Part shown: one piece after another, positions 46,820 through 58,442 of the stretch | Layout: each line of letters begins with the position of its first letter | Numbering within the stretch: the first letter of the stretch is position 1 | Origin: Apodospora peruviana | Lineage: Eukaryota; Ascomycota; Sordariomycetes; Sordariales; Lasiosphaeriaceae | NCBI GenBank assembly: GCA_033439685.1 | Contig: JAUEDM010000006.1 | Coordinates: forward strand, 930,001-994,000 | DNA: 64,000 bases | Reading direction: 5' to 3' | Notes under the pieces: generated by a model | The model's input: only the letters and a program-made list of their open reading frames with translations | Database searches by the model: none | What the model was told of the DNA's origin: nothing | Translations under genes and position numbers: made by a program

Positions 46820-49800
46820 GGTTATGGCCGTGTGTCGTCGATCATCCGCGGAGGGCGGCTTCCGGATCGTATGTGTTATCGGGAATGGGGGTTTGGTCGG
46901 GGTTAGGAGGTGTATTCGAGAAGATCGAGGTTCCAGGTCGACTGGTTTCTTCGATGACGATAATCCGAGCGTCCCGGTCTGCTGCAGTCTCCAATCTGCA
47001 GGGATGGAAGTGGACTGCTGCTGCAACCGGCTCGGTAACTTTTTGCTGATGCAGATGCGCAAGCCACAGTCTATGCACAGGGGCTGCAAGGAAGAAGAAT
47101 TACAGATTGTGTCGCGACAACCAGCTCTCGTAGATCAACAAGTGCAGCAGGACAGAAAAAAAAGGAAATGAAGAAATGGAGCTTTGCTGATGCAGCTGAA
47201 TAACGCGATACGTGATAGGGGTGGAATCGCGTCGAGATAATTTTTTGGAGACAATCAGTGGGATCAATTTAACGTTCAGATGCACTGATAACGACGGGAG
47301 CAATCAGGGACGTGCCTTATCGATAAGAGCTTCGGTCAATCCGGCGCGGCGGGCGCTGAGTTGTCCCCGTTATCTTAAGCCCAGGCGGCCCAGGTTTCCA
47401 ACAAGACCCCGCGATCCCGATCCAGCGTCGTCAACACCACCACAGCAACAGTGAGCGTGGAGCAATCAACTTTGACCAGGGGGAGCTCATTAGGTACTTA
47501 CCTCCGTCCCGAACCCCGGGCCGCTCAGATCGCCTTGGACAAAAGTCCCGGTCTCTAATGGCCTAAGGACAGCATACCCGTACTTTGTTGTCGGATATCC
47601 GAACAATTGACGGCTGGGTGCATGCATAAGATCTACGTTGCTAAACCGTGCCGGCATCGATCCCTCTCGCGTAGGGAGCCTGGGGAACAAGAGAAAGCAT
47701 CAGTCGATGAGTTCAAGGCGTCCGGTGGCTCTTGAACATTTTCGGGATCTGTTCTTGTTTTACCCCTCACCAGTGGGATCCTCATCGTCCTTCCCGACCC
47801 TTAAACAGCTTCCAACCACCTCCCCGCACTGACCCGCTCGTCCGCCGGTGTGAACAAAGGTGTCGAGAAAAGGAGTTGTTTTGACATCGCTACCAGTCGT
47901 TGTGACGGCGCTCAGCAGAACAGTTCATGATCTTGCGCATTTCATGTTCGGTCTCTTCCCTCTCCATCCTCGCATGATGATGCTCGGCGTTCGAGAACTC
48001 GTCCTTGGTCGACGCGTAATGCTGGAAGGTGATCGCGGCCCAAGCGGCTTCCATGCTGGGTTCTCGAGCTTCTCGAAGCAGGAGAATTTGTCACGGCTGG
48101 TGCGGCGGTGATCATGTCCTGCCAAGGGGATATACCCAAGGGTATGTCATGTGCCGCATTGTAGATGCTTCACAGCATCCCCTGGCACGACATTATCGAT
48201 TCCCTGGTTAACACCCATTGCGGGGCACAGCGAGAGGACATATCCCGAGCATCGATGGTTCGTGGAAAAGTTGGACTGTGCAATTGCGGACCGAGAATCT
48301 CCAGACAGAACAGCTAAAGAGAAACTCGGAAAAGGGGGCGTGAGATTGTCCGCAAATGGATGGGTGAAGTTGCAAACAGCCGATGAAGGCCTTTGGAAGA
48401 GCCCGATGAACTCGACGGGGAGCTAATTAAGGTATGTTGACTGTTCTTGCATGAAATGCAACCTCGAGTCTCTCTCGCTTCCGACTTCCGACATACGCGT
48501 CCACCTCTTGTCTCCATCATCTGCCCTGTCGACATGGATACCAACACCAACTGCAGATCCGTGATGTCGGGTATCTTTTTACGACTGACACTTCACACGG
48601 ACATCGTGTAACTAATAACTGCCCAATCTGGCAGACCGGAGTTTGGTTCTCAGAGACAGAAACCCGTCATCTGGCCGTGTCTTGGTGGTTTTCGAGACAA
48701 GAAGGCTTCTTGCTCGACGCCACTATGACCCCCACCATTCAGAAGACGAGAGGTGAGACACATCGGGGTCAAGAGACGCGTACAGGTAAGTGTAGTACGT
48801 AGACGGACGGTCCAGTGAGGATGGTGGGGCATGCAGTGCTTCCCCCCCCCTTCCTCACTGCCGAACTAGTTGTTGATACACAGCGCACCACAGCAAGCAC
48901 CGCACCTTTGTGTGTCACGGGCTATCATCTCGGAGCATGTGAAAGAAAAGGAGAGGAGGATCGATCTCGATGGGACACCAGGGCGACCTGATCAGCTTCA
49001 CCCATCCTGAGCCAGGAAAAGACCGTGGAAGTGCAACTATTCAACGAAGCGGATATCTGACACAGGCGATCCCGGTTCCAACGACTGCAGGACAGCATCA
49101 ACAGTTAAAAAAGGGAACAACGAAATTGCTCAGCTCTTTCAACAACCACCCCCTATTATCGTGACAATCGAGCCCGAATGAAATGCAATATTCGACGTCT
49201 TGTCACTTTTGCTGACTTTCTTGGATGCTGTCGTCCTGAGGCGATGTGCTACTGCTGTTCAAATAAGCCAGATACATCATACCTTAGCTGAAGTAAACTA
49301 CCAAGGCGGACTGGATATATCCAGCGAGGCAGAGTCGCAGAGAAGAGGAGACGAAGGCCTTGATTTAGGCCCGTGCGCCCGCATCCATGCCGATGTCGAG
49401 TCGCCCGACGTGCAGGACGGGACAGGGTCCAGTGGCTGCAAGGGTCGCCAACAGAACTGCCCTGCACTGCAGTCCAGCCCCAACAGCTGTCACTCCTCTC
49501 AAGTTGTGAACCGTGAGGATTGGGGGTCTGGAACTGAAATGAATTTTTGCATCAACCACACTGATGAGAAAAGTGCGCCGCACATTGAATTTCAGGTTTT
49601 GGCGCACGAATCAAGTCTTCAAATTCATTCACCTGTCCGAGACTGACAGCTGGAGATACTGAAGGATTGAGAGGTCTGGCCATCCCCCCATGCATCCATC
49701 GGGTCGCACCTTTTATCGCACCTCAGTGCGGCAGCAATGCAGCAGTTTGCATATTCATTAAACTGAGGCTTGATCCAGGCCTGCCCATGACCCCGAGGCA

Positions 49801-50606
49801 CTTCGAGGATACATCTACGGGTTACCGCGACCTCCTGATGGGAGTACACTACTACTTTGCTGAGCCCCGAGTCTTCTGCAATCTGCAGTCTGCAATCCGA
49901 ATTTCATTGTATTGTCCAATTGTCCAATTCGGGGTTGATGCCAAGCTTTAATGTGCCGGGATGACAGCAGCCACCCTCGTCCTCGTCCCACACAACCTGG
50001 AACCTACCCCAATCCTAGCAGCCCAGCATCGCACTCGCTGCGGCTTTGCCCTTCGCCTTACCACTGAACCACCTCGTCGTTTCGTGGCCCCTTGAACAGC
50101 TGCTCCTCTTGCGGCGTCGTCTGATCGTTTCGAGCTTCCGCTACCCGTGCGGTCTTGAGTTTGACCCTGTCAGTCCGTCAGATTTTATAAAAGGAACTCG
50201 TCCCAAATCTAGGTCGTCATTTCACTTCCGCCAGCTCCAAGCTCCATCCCCCCAGGTACCCCCGTTCGCGTCGACCCCTCCTTTTCTGGTCCAGACATTA
50301 CTCGTCTGTCTCGTCACAGCTTCGATCGCATTTCAACTTGGACTCTCGCACACATCGATATCATCTTTTGACCTTTTGGATTGTTCCGGTTGCCCAGAAC
50401 TCGCCCCAACAACCGACCTCGCTAGACTGCCTTGCCTGCGTGGTAGCTCTGACCAAAGCCACTGTTAAGTGCTAACAAAAAGGGGACCGACCCCACTTGG
50501 TGCTGCTCTCTTCCCCGCGATTTTTTTTGCTCTCCGCAAACATCTTCTCTCTCCACCTCCCCAACCTACCATTGCCGGGGCGTGTCAACACCACCAGAGC
50601 AACAAG
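46820..50606. other. Intergenic with a possible broken ORF; OMP decarboxylase promoter
   Basis: About 3.8 kb. The only protein-like signal is the minus-strand stretch 47890-48210 (listed separately). A run of nine C residues is at 48841-48850. The last 600 bp before 50607 are C/T-rich, as is common for highly expressed fungal genes. Confidence 0.45.
47890..48210 (-). pseudogene. Possible frameshifted small ORF of unknown family
   Basis: Two adjoining minus-strand frames look protein-coding but do not join. The upstream frame reads SRDKFSCFEKLENPAW (about 48105-48053); the +1-shifted frame, from 48054 to the TAG at 47890, continues with AAITFQHYASTKDEFSNAEH and a charged helical end. A single missing base near 48053 would explain it. 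Further upstream the first frame is interrupted by a TGA at 48147-48149, which an intron (ATGG|GTGTTA...TTGGCAG) could remove. The options are a recent pseudogene, an assembly error, or chance. I do not recognise the family. Confidence 0.3.
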
Positions 50607-51761
50607 ATGTCGAACCGACATCCCACCATAACCACTCCCTTTGCAGAGCGGGCCAAGGATGCCAGCCATCCACTCACCAGCTACCTCTTCAGGCTGATGG
50701 ACCTCAAGGCCTCCAACCTCTGTCTCAGCGCCGACGTCCAGACCGCGCGCGAGCTCCTGTACATTGCTGAGAAGCTCGGCCCGTCCATCGTCGTGCTCAA
50801 GACGCACTACGACCTGATTGCCGGGTGGGACTACAACCCGCAGAATGGCACGGGCGCCAAGCTGGCCGCCCTGGCCCGGAAGCACGGCTTCCTTATCTTC
50901 GAGGACCGCAAGTTCGTCGACATCGGCAAGACGGTGCAGATGCAGTACACAGCCGGCACGGCACGCATAATAGACTGGGCGCACATCACCAACGCCAACA
51001 TCGACGCCGGCAAGGACATGGTCCGCGCGATGGCCGAGGCCGCGGCCAAATGGAAGGAGCGCATCCACTACGAGGTCAAGACGTCGGTGACCGTGGGCAC
51101 GCCGGTGTCGGACCAGTTTGATGATCGCGACACAGACGATCAGCGTGACAGTGACGAGCCGCCGCACACGCGCCGCAGGCTGGATCCCAGGGAACAGACG
51201 ATGACCGCCGCGCAGGCCCGGGACGGCAGGGATGCTGATGGGAGGAAAGGAAGCATCGTTTCGATCACGACGGTCACGCAGTCGTTCGAGCCGGTCGACT
51301 CGCCGCGCCTGCCGCGGACGACGATCGAGGGCGACGACATGGTTTTTGCGGGCATCGAGGAACCGCCGATGGACCGGGGTTTGTTGTTGCTCGCGCAGAT
51401 GTCGTCCAAGGGTTGTCTGATGACCAAGGAGTATACGCAGGCGTGTGTCGAGGCGGCGCGCGAGAACAAGGCGTTTGTGATGGGCTATGTCGCGCAGGAG
51501 AGCCTGAACCAGGCGCCCGGCGACAATTTCATTCATATGACGCCGGGGTGCAAGCTGCCGCCCGAGCACGAGGAGGAGAACGGGACGGTGGCTGGCGACG
51601 GGCTGGGGCAGCAATATAATACGCCTGCGAAGCTGGTGGATCTCTTAGGGACGGACATTGTGATTGTTGGGAGGGGTATCATTGAGGCGGCGGACCCGCA
51701 GTCGGAGGCGGAAAGGTATAGGAGGAAAGCGTGGAAGGCGTATCTAAATCGTCTTGTTTAA
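50607..51761 (+). CDS. pyr-4: Orotidine 5'-phosphate decarboxylase
   Basis: Single exon of 384 residues; the ATG at 50607 follows AACAAG. The enzyme converts OMP to UMP, the last step of de novo pyrimidine synthesis, in the cytosol. Active-site motifs are present: LKASNLCLSADV (Lys and Asp near 31-40), VVLKTHYDLI and the catalytic FEDRKFVDIGKTVQ with the Lys and Asp pair. TSVTVGTPV and, near the end, TDIVIVGRGI complete the barrel. An insertion of about 100 charged residues interrupts the barrel at about 170-260; insertions at this place are known in OMP decarboxylases of filamentous fungi such as Neurospora pyr-4. The reverse strand carries a long open frame that is only a shadow. Confidence 0.97.
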   Translation: MSNRHPTITTPFAERAKDASHPLTSYLFRLMDLKASNLCLSADVQTARELLYIAEKLGPSIVVLKTHYDLIAGWDYNPQNGTGAKLAALARKHGFLIFEDRKFVDIGKTVQMQYTAGTARIIDWAHITNANIDAGKDMVRAMAEAAAKWKERIHYEVKTSVTVGTPVSDQFDDRDTDDQRDSDEPPHTRRRLDPREQTMTAAQARDGRDADGRKGSIVSITTVTQSFEPVDSPRLPRTTIEGDDMVFAGIEEPPMDRGLLLLAQMSSKGCLMTKEYTQACVEAARENKAFVMGYVAQESLNQAPGDNFIHMTPGCKLPPEHEEENGTVAGDGLGQQYNTPAKLVDLLGTDIVIVGRGIIEAADPQSEAERYRRKAWKAYLNRLV

Positions 51762-52931
51762 CAGCGAGGGGTCGGTCAGTAAGAGTGGTGCTGGTGTGGC
51801 GTATATAGGTGCGGCGCGAGGGATAAAATGTTCCAATGTTGAATTTGATATTTGATATGCATGGATGACGCTTTGTTGCACATACTTTTCTTATCTGACA
51901 CGAGAGCTGAAAGGCATGGAAAAGGGGGATAGTGGTTTGGAGTAAGACCTTTTTTTATATACTGCTTCAAGATATGTTGCAGCAAAAGGAGGCGAGTTTG
52001 GGGGCTGGCTGGATGTATGGCTGGATGGATGGATGGCGTTAAGGGATGTCTACCTTACCTTAGCTAGTGATGGGTCGTTTAGACATAGACTCTCTACCAT
52101 ACATTGCAACTCACTAGTACTTAGCTCGTTGTTGCTTCTGGTAATGTTGGGTGTCGATTTAAGTCCAAACCCCTGTGTAGAGTTCACTCCATGTGCTGGT
52201 AATGTACTGTAGACCTCTATCGGGATTCAGAACCTTGGTGCAACCTGGAAATACTCAACTTTGCAAACTCGTGCTTAATTTTTGACAAGAAAACATGTCT
52301 GATATATTACGTGATATCTCTTTATATGTATTCAAGCATTGAATATTTCGATATCGTCAGAAGCATGAGGCTCTAAATCCCGGTAGAGGTGTAGTATTCC
52401 GTATATGTACATCCGGAGTTAAGCCATCACCAGCCGCCGGCCATAAGGGGCCCCGGGAACATCTCCGTACCTTGATTCCTAAAATGGTCCCTTTACCTTA
52501 TAATACGAGGATGACGGGAACGCGATCCTTCGGCTGTCAGTCATCATTTAGTTCCATACCTACCTTAGTCAGACTAGACTATCTTGAACTTTTTGTTTCT
52601 CTCTTTCAATTTCACCCCGCCTTTTTGCTCTCAGATATATACCCATCTTTCTGTTCTCTTAATACCCGACCGTTCGCCGCGGCGGCAGCACGACTTCTTA
52701 CCAACAGTAGGAACCTAGGTGATGAGCAGTTCTGCTTACGATAGCAAGAAACCGAGCTTCTCGTTGGCTTGAGATCATTGCTGTAGCGTTCGCAATTGTC
52801 GTCGATTGGCCTGATTTCGAGATCCACATCTTATATCCATACAGGACGCAACTGGTGTCGCCCGATCTTGGTCATTGAGCGAGACTCTTTGTTCAAAGAT
52901 TGACCTGTAATAAGAGAAGGCTCTCAAAGGT
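51762..52931. other. Spacer between OMP decarboxylase and the Zn2Cys6 gene
   Basis: About 1.2 kb, AT-rich in the middle, with no supported gene. It must contain the promoter of the regulator at 52932. Confidence 0.45.
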
Positions 52932-55645
52932 ATGTCGTCATCCGAGGAGGACCGGTTCCCCGGTGCCGATGCCGATGCCGACGTCGCCACTCCCGGCGCC
53001 GACAACGACAACGATTCCTCCTCCACCCCGGCGCTTCGGCCGCCGCCGAGGAAACGCAGACGGACGGTGATTTCTTGCACCGAGTGTCATCGCAGGAAGC
53101 AAAAGGTTGGTTTTATTACTTTCATTAATTGTGAGTTGAGTTGTGAATAGTGGCGCGTGTTTCTCAATATAACTATCTATATTGACGCAAATAGTGCGAC
53201 CGCAAACTCCCCTGCACAAACTGCATCTCGCGCCATAAACACGAAGCATGCAGATACGAGTCGGGCGCCCCAACCGCCCGCGAGCTGCAGCAGAAACAAC
53301 AACAGAAGGAAGCCTCCCCGATAGCACACCAACAGTCACGGTCAGATAACATCCCAACAAAGGTAGCAAACTTCGGCTACTCCCGAACCGGCGCATCAAC
53401 ACTAGGCTTCCTTCAGAAGTTAGAAGGCACCAACCCGGACGAACCGTTATCAAAACTCAACCCAGACTCAAACCAGCACGGCGACCAAGGCTTCAACACG
53501 CGCGAGCGCTACAAGAGCCTGATCCGCCAGCTGCCGGCACGTACGTACATCGACAAGCTCATCGACATTTACTTTGTCGAGTTCAACTGGCAGTACCAAG
53601 GTTTAGATAGGGATGTGTTCGACAAGCAGCTAGCCGAATGGTACCGCCTGCCGTTTTCTTTGCTAACGACGGGCGGTCCGCAGGCGCTTTCGCCTTCCCT
53701 CAGAGCGTTTCCGGGTTTACTTTTCCAGGTGCTCGCCGTCGCGCTGCTACTGCTTCACCCGAACTCAGATCCGGTGTTTGAATCCCTTAAATATGCGGGG
53801 AATATGTCCTTCGAAGATCTGGCGGTCGATTACAGCGAGTCCGGGGTCGCGATTTTGTCTCTCCTAGGCAAAAGGCAGATGACCATGACGACGGTTTACG
53901 GAGGATTCTTGAGGGCGTCGTTCCTAAAGTATGTGGGTATGGTAACAGAAGCCTGGCATGCCATCGGGTCGGCTATCCGAGATGGGCAGGAGATTGGGCT
54001 TCACAGGGATTCTTTTGATACCAAACCGAAAAGCGAACACGACGCGGAGGAGATTCTTGAGAATCAGTGGGAGATTCAGAGGCGCAGAAGGCTGTGGATT
54101 ACGCTTGTGAGCTGGGATATTCATACCGGTGTTGTTCTGGGGAGGCCGACGACTATCGACCATGCGTCGGAACCGCCGACGCTTCCGGTTGATGTCTTGA
54201 TGATTCCAAATACGAACGGCAACGGGAAAAGGAGGAGTAGTCCGATCGTGAAGCGGACAGAAAATGATCCGCCGACGCCCCTGACACGACTATTATTCGG
54301 CTGGGAGATCAGCAACCTCCTCCGCGAGGTGCTTTCCCTGGAAAGGGACGGCCCCTGCCCGCGCGATTTCAACAAAGTTGATCGATTGCACGACAGGATG
54401 GTGGCCCTCGAAGCTAGAACTCCGTCCTATTTCCGATTAGAAAACCCGGATACCCGGTTCGATGATCTCCCGGAATGCTACTGGTTGCCGTACGCGCGGG
54501 CGCAGATGCCGCAGTTCGTCGCGTTCAATCTGATGGCCCTGCACCGGCCGTACATCTTTACTCGCCCCAAGAGCCGGACAGAAGCACTAAAAGCGAGTTT
54601 GGGGATGCTGCAGGCGCAGCGATTTCACTTTTCGACGCTGAAACCGCAGCAGTACAAGATGTTTTCGCTGTTCTTTGGGACCTTTGACGCCATCGTGCTT
54701 GTCGCGTCGATTTTCATCTTGTTTCCCAAGGAGCATCCTGACATAGTCTGCAACGCTATTCGCCATTTCCATTGGGCCGTAGAAAGGTTCGAGGCCATGG
54801 CTGACCGGAACCCGTTGGTCAGGGCCGCGCTAGGGGTCTTGCAGGCTATTTATTTGAGACTGAAGAAAAGTTTGGGGATATCAAGCGCTGCTGCGAAGCA
54901 GATGTTGAACCACAGCTCGGATGTTGTCGTCTCTGTCATAAATGAGTTGTCTCCTAATATTTCGGGGTCTGGGTCTGGTGGAACACCTGCTATCACTGTT
55001 TCTGGTTCTGGCGCAAGTCCTCCGTCTGGATATTCTGGTGTAGGAGGTGGAGGAACGGGAGTTGGAAGGAATGGTGTTGGTGGACTGTCACCATTTTCAT
55101 CTATATCTTCTTCCAACTCGCTGGGTGGCGAAGGCTTCTTGTCGTCTGGTGCTAGTCCTACTGCGAACAACACCAATGGGAGTGGAAGTAGGAGCAGCAA
55201 CGGGCCATCGCCATCTACGACGGGCGGGACAGCAACGAATGGGACGAGCTACCACTCAGCTATTAGCAGCGACAACAACAACAACAAGTTATTCAATACA
55301 GATACTACCGGAGGAGAATTCGATTGGTCCCTGCCAAGCAACTTCGACTGGTCCAGCGTCCAGCCCATCTATGCCACGGGGGATCTGCTGTACAATGATC
55401 TGGCTAGTAGTAGAAGTTTTATGCAGCTGCATGACGGCGGGAAGGATGATGCCACCGCTAATGTTGGTGATTGGACTGCTGCTGGGTTAACTTCCGACGG
55501 TGTCAATTTGATGGGGACTTCTGGTGGTAATTTAGGAGGAGACCAACAGCAACAGCAACAGCAACAGCAGCCGTGGTTATTTGAGGGTGATTTTGCAAAC
55601 GATTCGGTCTGGAATCTGTTTAACCAGTTCAATCCTGCTTCTTGA
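52932..55645 (+). CDS. Zn2Cys6 fungal-specific transcription factor
   Basis: Exons 52932-53105 and 53195-55645, with an 89-nt intron (GTTGGT...TAG), give 874 residues. The intron cuts through the zinc cluster: CTECHRRKQK lies before it and CDRKLPCTNC...C after it, so the spliced protein has all six Cys (C49, C52, C59, C65, C68, C77 by my count). A basic RKRRR precedes it. A fungal-specific transcription-factor middle homology region covers about 200-640; YGGFLRASFLKYVGMVTEAW is typical of it. The C-terminal 200 residues are Gly/Ser-rich with a glutamine run near 842-850, probably an activation region. A short acidic repeat (GADADADV) is near the N terminus. Target genes are unknown. Confidence 0.92.
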
Positions 55646-56032
55646 TAGGATAGGAATTCATCGGAGCTGGTGTGGATAGATAGATACTGTGACGGGCTGA
55701 GCCCTGGTGCCGCCTCGGCGACCCTCGGCATGGAGCCCAGGACCACGGCGGCGAGGCAGCGCCCCACCGGCGACCCCTGAACGAAGCCATTCCCAGAAAC
55801 GACAAGCACCTACACGGACCACAACACTAAACCACAACCAGACCCATGGCGGCTCTAGAACCTTCTGTCTTCCGCAGATGTGTACAGTTGGAGGTTGTCT
55901 TCCCACGAGACTTCCTTTCTTTTCCTCTTTTTCCTCATGTTCTGCGTCTTCGTAGAGTAGGCCTAGCTAGTTGCAATACACTGCCTTGCCCGTTACAAAT
56001 ACCTACTGTCACGAGGTTGGTAGGTCTAAGAG

Positions 56033-56164
56033 GCAATGCTATAATTGATTGTACTGACTTTATGGAATTCTGAGCTAAAAAGTAAAAGGAAAGAAACGAA
56101 ATATATATGCGAGAAAACGAGCTATATACCATACCATACAACTACGCTAGTAGCGTAGCGGGGT
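56033..56164 (+). repeat. Diverged 130-bp repeat, copy 1
   Basis: Aligns over its whole length to 56677-56806. Differences are mostly transitions, with copy 2 carrying A or T where copy 1 has G or C at many sites. Confidence 0.75.
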
Positions 56165-56177
56165 AGTACGTAACCTG

Positions 56178-56349
56178 TGTGACGAGCCAGTACAATGACC
56201 CAAACCATTACACCAAACCCCCCTCAATCGCAAAAGGATGCCAGAACTACCAAAGGTGTCAGTCAGCCTTTGGAATTCTAATGGGTTATATACCGTTAAC
56301 GGTCGCAATCGATTCAATCAAGGCTTAACCGAACCGACCGTTGTGATGC
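56178..56349 (+). mobile_element. Dispersed repeat copy related to 16514-16675
   Basis: Begins TGTGACGAGCCAGTACAATG and contains the 34-nt core (ACCATTACACC... GATGCCAGA) shared exactly with the copy at 16.5 kb. After that it diverges with small indels and transitions. The right terminal inverted repeat is degraded. Confidence 0.6.
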
Positions 56350-56676
56350 CCCGCGCAGTCACATGCATGGCACGTGCAGTGACACGTGCTGGATCAATGA
56401 CCCCGCGCTTAATGCGGAAGGTCATGGAAGGCTCGCGCGCAGTTGGCGCTAGTTTGGCGTTGTGGCCCGTGTACCCACAACTATTCAAAGGGCAGAATTC
56501 TTCCATAGTTCTATATTAATTCTGCAACGTAGAAATCTACAGTCATGAGCAGTCCTTACTATTGCCACTGCAGCCAGTAAAACCTCGTGTCTAACAACCA
56601 TCATAACTTGCAAGTAACGTAATGTTACGAACCCAGATTGGCTACGAGGGTTGCATTGGGGCTTAGCCCATCACAG

Positions 56677-56806
56677 GTAATACTATAATTAATTATACTA
56701 AATTTATAAAATTTTAAGCTGAAGAGTAAAAGAAGGAAAGAAACGAAATGTATATGCAAAGAAACAAGCTATATGCTATATAACTATGTTAGTGGCGTGG
56801 CGGGGT
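56677..56806 (+). repeat. Diverged 130-bp repeat, copy 2
   Basis: Partner of 56033-56164, more A+T-rich than that copy, and located inside the inverted-repeat-bounded segment. Confidence 0.75.
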
Positions 56807-57189
56807 GACGATGTACGCACAGGCCTGGCGGGCAAAGGAGGGGTGTAGTTACGTGACCTGCAAGTGGCTCGTGCACCTATACCACTTCCTTCGCTCGAGC
56901 GCATGGTAATTTACTCTTTCTTTTTTTTTTTTGTCTTACTATTTTCATAGCATACTATAGATTATAGGAGCTTGACCCTACTTTCTTACGTGGCACGTGA
57001 CACGGGGTAAGCACGTGACCTGGAGGTAACGTATGGATAGATGGATGGAATTCATTTCGCCCGGAGGCACTAAGCCTAAAGGGCCTATGCAGGCTAACTA
57101 CATTCGGTTCATCCAATTCTGCCATTGTCTCGTGCAGGTAACGTAACCTGTAGTGGTTGTGAATGGAAGCCAGGCGCGCATGCGCCGTG

Positions 57190-57218
57190 ACACCTACCCA
57201 GCTATGTATGGTAGGTGT
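57190..57218. repeat. Perfect 9-bp hairpin (ACACCTACC/GGTAGGTGT)
   Basis: Nine base pairs flank an 11-nt loop inside the inverted-repeat-bounded segment. Related CTACC/GGTAGGT words also occur near 55998-56025. Confidence 0.6.
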
Positions 57219-58442
57219 AACAACCTGTGAATGGGGCGACCTTGACAACACAAGGTCCACAAGAGTGTCTGTTGCTCCACAGAGCCGTAAGGGGTTTAGG
57301 TCTTAGGTAGGGGGTAATCACGAAGAGTATCGATTCCAATGAACACACAAGATGCGCAGTTGACTCGACAACTATTGCCAAAGTACTTGTATTGATTACT
57401 GTCGTAATAAATCTTCCCGGAGAGTGCCAGACTCTCGTAACTATATAGAAATACTACGACCAATGAGAATAGCCCCATGAGACCTTCTGGGCCATCCGTG
57501 ACCCATGGGACCCGAACGCCGGGTTGTCTGGGTCGGTCAGGCGGCTGCCGCCGCCTGTCGCCAGCCGTGGGCGGCCGTCAATGGCCGCCACCCCTGGTAG
57601 CCAATCCAGGCTCGTAACATGGCAGTCAATCCGGGCTCGTAACAGTAGGCGGCTTGTTGTTATATTTTTCTTTAGGTTGGAATTTTAGATACTATAGGCA
57701 GGCAGCTCTTGTGGTTGGCCACAAGGGACGGAACATCTTGAAATGCTCGAGAAAAAAAATAATCAACGCTTTAGAGTCTTTGCTGTGATCTGTGTGGTTT
57801 TATAGAAACATGACTGAGGAATTGTAGGAAAGTGAACTAACAGGAAGCGATAAATTCCCGCTCAAACATTTATTCGTTCACTTTCTCTTATCCATTCTCA
57901 CATCACTCGAAATCACCCATCTCTCTCCTCACCTCCTGAGCATCTGACCATTCTAACCCATCTGCCCAATGCACCTTGCTTCAGGTTAGCCAGTCGAGTA
58001 ACCAGTCTTCAATCGTTTACCGCAATATCAGAGTCGCGAACTCGGTTGACATCTCACAGTAGACACCGCATTCATAACGGACTGCAATACTCCATATATT
58101 ACCCAGCAATAGCCGTAGGGGTGTATCTTCGCTATCAAGCCATATTAAAGCCATCTGCTTTTCCACCAGCAATTAAAAACCCATTGCGGGTATCTCAACG
58201 CGCCAAGTTTCTTATATGTACAAAGAATTAATGTCAGGACCAAACACCCAGACATATTGACAGGATATGAGAGAAACCTTCCCATCACAATCGGGCTTCA
58301 TTCGCATAATTACCATGCCAGCCCATCTGGTTATTAAGATTCTCCAACGTGCCATCGTTTCTCCCATATCCGTATGCATTCATTACGCATCGTTGAAAGC
58401 CAAATCGTAAAATATCTCATTCAAAATCACGAGATATCGTCA

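Larger units (their letters stand above)
56623..57619. mobile_element. Segment bounded by 23-bp inverted repeats (transposon relic)
   Basis: The left end TGTTACGAACCCAGATTGGC (56623 onward, to 56645) is the reverse complement of the right end (57597-57619) apart from about four transition differences. A second copy of the right end follows at 57626-57644. The 1-kb interior has no transposase-like frame but includes repeat copy 2 and a hairpin. No clear target-site duplication is visible. It may be a non-autonomous DNA element or two facing ends of nested elements. Confidence 0.5.
55646..58442. other. Repeat-relic block between the Zn2Cys6 and CFEM genes
   Basis: This 2.8 kb stretch holds most of the transposable-element remains of the right half: a duplicated 130-bp sequence, the dispersed repeat shared with 16.5 kb, and an inverted-repeat-bounded segment of about 1 kb. 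CACGTGAC-type motifs recur near 56377, 56992 and 57013. No transposon protein frame is intact. Confidence 0.6.

Noticed and set aside
46820..47089. N-terminal extension of PI synthase by 90 codons
   Set aside because: The frame is open upstream but the extension is not protein-like and a good ATG exists at 46819.
49200..49646. Plus-strand ORF of 148 codons upstream of OMP decarboxylase
   Set aside because: First codon is not ATG, no domain, and codon content is not protein-like.
50472..51614. Minus-strand open frame of 380 codons
   Set aside because: Exactly antisense to OMP decarboxylase; its Arg/Val/His-rich product is a codon-bias shadow.
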